Origin: Clostridiales bacterium UBA1777
GTDB taxonomy: Bacteria > Bacillota > Clostridia > Oscillospirales > Oscillospiraceae
Assembly (NCBI GenBank): GCA_002315275.1
Contig: DCGN01000140.1
Span: 1 to 6,516 of the forward strand
Direction of reading: 5' to 3'
DNA: 6,516 nucleotides
In this document: one piece after another, positions 6,436-6,516 of the stretch
Position numbering within the stretch: the stretch's first letter is position 1
Layout of the letters: each line of letters opens with the position of its first letter
Made by a program: the position numbers and the translations under genes
The notes under the pieces: generated by a model
The model's input: only the letters and a program-made list of their open reading frames with translations
The model's database searches: none
What the model was told of the DNA's origin: nothing

Positions 6436-6496
6436 GGAATGAATGTTTTTTATTACACGTATTGGAAGGAGAGCATTTTTGCTCTCCTTCCTTTTT
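6411..6496 (+). ncRNA. Candidate pseudoknot RNA ending in an intrinsic terminator
   Basis: Four 7-base elements are arranged A-B-A'-B'. TCATTCC (6411-6417) is perfectly complementary to GGAATGA (6436-6442), and CGTGTAA (6428-6434) to TTACACG (6453-6459). The pairs interleave, with one base between B and A' and U-rich loops of ten bases each (6418-6427 and 6443-6452), which is acceptable geometry for an H-type pseudoknot. Four bases later begins a 12-bp terminator hairpin with a T5 tail. A plus-strand transcript of roughly 85-100 nt would therefore be folded throughout. No convincing plus-strand promoter is visible (TATTAA at 6403-6408 is the nearest -10-like box). The same repeats could instead be DNA operators for the protease promoter, or act in a leader for a gene beyond the right edge. 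Confidence 0.3.
6464..6496 (+). terminator. Strong intrinsic terminator with no visible upstream gene
   Basis: A perfect 12-bp stem, GGAAGGAGAGCA (6464-6475) and TGCTCTCCTTCC (6480-6491), has a TTTT loop and is followed by TTTTT (6492-6496). The T-tract is only on the plus-strand side; on the minus strand the hairpin is followed by AATACG, so it should stop rightward transcription. The only gene to its left, the CPBP protease, runs the other way. Confidence 0.85.
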
Positions 6497-6501
6497 CGTG
6501 T

Positions 6502-6516
6502 GCGCCCAGCGGGCGC
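6502..6516. repeat. GC-rich palindrome at the right edge
   Basis: GCGCCC (6502-6507), AGC, GGGCGC (6511-6516) form a perfect 6-bp hairpin touching the end of the window. It stands out against the AT-rich intergenic sequence. It may be the start of a dispersed palindromic repeat or a second hairpin of the preceding element; the missing flank prevents a decision. Confidence 0.5.

Noticed and set aside
6441..6516. Open frame starting ATG at 6441 and running off the right edge (MNVFYYTYWKESIF...)
   Set aside because: It would be translated straight through a perfect terminator hairpin and T-tract, and its only purine-rich stretch (AAAGGA) abuts the ATG too closely.
1..6516. CRISPR array, tRNA, rRNA, insertion sequence or attachment site
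   Set aside because: No regularly spaced direct repeats, cloverleaf, terminal inverted repeats with a transposase, or target-site duplications were seen.

Overview
The window looks like chromosomal DNA from a Gram-positive anaerobe of the class Clostridia, quite possibly a relative of Lachnospiraceae. The basis is a clostridial-type Toprim/DUF4093 protein beside holA, purine-rich Shine-Dalgarno sites, a near-consensus sigma-A promoter, intrinsic terminators and moderate GC. This is an inference from gene content; no marker gene for taxonomy is present. I see no mobile element, tRNA, rRNA or CRISPR array.

Left half (1-3573, minus strand): one tightly packed operon read right to left from a strong promoter at 3600-3628. 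The order is holA (DNA polymerase III delta subunit), a Toprim/RNase M5-like protein overlapping it by 8 bp, an unusual membrane protein after 11 bp, and a DUF3267 putative membrane zinc peptidase overlapping by 4 bp and cut by the left window edge. The membrane protein has an N-terminal FUSC/aromatic-acid-exporter-like half and a C-terminal half that reads as a Cof-type HAD domain without its catalytic residues. Two information-processing genes are thus joined to two membrane genes.

Centre (3574-5437): a 205-bp divergent intergenic region holds the holA promoter and a second promoter facing right. The right-facing leader contains a perfect 7-bp hairpin inside a possible 13-codon upstream ORF whose stop overlaps the main start codon. 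The gene that follows encodes a 552-residue membrane-anchored protein of unknown function. It has three N-terminal membrane helices and a large, presumably extracytoplasmic, region built from about five degenerate beta-type repeats. Its codon use suggests strong expression.

Right part (5438-6516): a bidirectional terminator separates that gene from a convergent CPBP (CAAX-type) intramembrane protease gene. The last 157 bp have no gene. They contain two interleaved perfect 7-bp inverted repeats that could form an H-type RNA pseudoknot on the plus strand. Four bases later comes a textbook intrinsic terminator that serves no visible gene, then a GC-rich palindrome at the edge. This could be a small RNA or a leader element for something beyond the window.

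Most interesting items: the FUSC/pseudo-HAD fusion, the repeat-built highly expressed surface protein with its leader, and the pseudoknot-plus-terminator element.
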